From NCBI GenBank assembly GCA_029934095.1, contig JAOZMV010000098.1, forward strand, positions 1-6,188: a DNA stretch of 6,188 nucleotides, given 5' to 3'. Source of the stretch: Desulfuromusa sp. (GTDB taxonomy: Bacteria; Desulfobacterota; Desulfuromonadia; Desulfuromonadales; Geopsychrobacteraceae). Both the position numbers and the translations under genes were made by a program. Of the stretch, positions 6,037 through 6,188 are shown one piece after another. The notes beneath the pieces were generated by a model that was given only the letters and a program-made list of their open reading frames with translations, did no database searches and was not told where the DNA came from. How positions within the stretch are numbered: position 1 is the first letter of the stretch; every line of letters begins with the position of its first letter.

Positions 6037-6188
6037 CTATCTATTCCAGGAATATATTCTTTCATGTTTCTGAAGTGAAGAGATGAAACTGTACCATGAT
6101 CCGAATGATGCCACCATAAGGATATAATTTCATAAGTTCAAGGCTGTCTCTGCCATTGACGAAAGTGGCTCAGATGTTTGCGAGCCAG
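6037..6188. other. Non-coding leader upstream of ribF, right edge of window
   Basis: These 152 bases carry no recognisable gene. A perfect six-base inverted repeat, TGGCTC at 6166-6171 and GAGCCA at 6182-6187 with a ten-base loop, sits at the very edge. A second, imperfect one pairs ATGAAACTGTACC (6083-6095) with GGATATAATTTCAT (6120-6133). A ten-base palindrome GAATATATTC lies at 6050-6059. On the minus strand a short open tail (LARKHLSHFRQWQRQP, then TGA at 6140-6138) enters from outside the window. It could be the end of an upstream gene, but it is too short to judge. Confidence 0.45.
6113..6141 (-). promoter_or_regulatory. Weak candidate sigma70-type promoter for ribF
   Basis: The minus strand has TTGAAC (plus 6136-6141), a 17-base spacer, and TATGGT (plus 6113-6118). 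Each hexamer matches its consensus at four of six positions. Transcription would begin roughly 70 bases upstream of the ribF ATG. In an AT-rich stretch such matches arise by chance, so this is only a candidate. Confidence 0.2.

Noticed and set aside
6140..6159. Sigma54 promoter upstream of ribF (TGGCA followed by TTGAA on the minus strand)
   Set aside because: The spacing between the GG and the would-be GC element is about 13 bases instead of 10, and the second element reads GA rather than GC.
6138..6188. C-terminal tail of an upstream gene (LARKHLSHFRQWQRQP, stop)
   Set aside because: Only 16 codons are visible, no family is recognisable, and another frame through the same bases is equally open, so it is not annotated as a gene.

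Overview
The window is one block of five genes, all on the minus strand. In transcription order they are ribF (bifunctional riboflavin kinase/FAD synthetase), aroE (shikimate dehydrogenase), pilB (type IV pilus extension ATPase), pilT (retraction ATPase) and pilC (inner-membrane platform protein). pilC runs off the left edge and lacks only its last few codons. I found no RNA gene, CRISPR array, insertion sequence or plus-strand gene.

The order pilB-pilT-pilC directly behind aroE, the long PilB with an N-terminal MshEN-like region and a tetracysteine, and the general protein character suggest a Geobacter/Desulfuromonas-type bacterium (Desulfuromonadota). Hand-counted 60-base samples range from about 28% to 65% GC, which suggests a moderate-GC member rather than a high-GC one. 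This is inference from gene order and protein style; no marker gene is present. Myxococcus also has pilB-pilT-pilC, so a related delta-type lineage cannot be excluded.

Layout, right to left. 6188-6037 is a non-coding leader with imperfect inverted repeats and at best a weak promoter match. ribF (6036-5074) and aroE (5066-4209) are 7 bp apart, and the aroE Shine-Dalgarno overlaps the ribF stop, so the pair is probably translationally coupled. A 64-bp gap leads to pilB (4144-2441). A 70-bp gap holding a strong GC-rich hairpin leads to pilT (2370-1258). An 85-bp AT-rich gap leads to pilC (from 1172). No gap contains a convincing intrinsic terminator, so one polycistronic transcript is possible, with internal promoters or processing not excluded.

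How the genes work together: PilB and PilT are antagonistic hexameric motors that dock on the cytoplasmic face of PilC. PilB drives pilin polymerisation and PilT drives depolymerisation. In Geobacter and Myxococcus this trio is followed by pilS, pilR and pilA, which I would expect just past the left edge. ribF and aroE are housekeeping genes (flavin cofactors; aromatic amino acid precursors) that share the strand with the pilus genes but have no evident functional link to them.

I did not find a clearly undescribed system. The points most worth a second look are the hairpin between the two antagonistic ATPase genes, the slightly degenerate c-di-GMP-type (MshEN) motifs of PilB, the low-GC patch in the second half of aroE, and the repeat-rich leader upstream of ribF.
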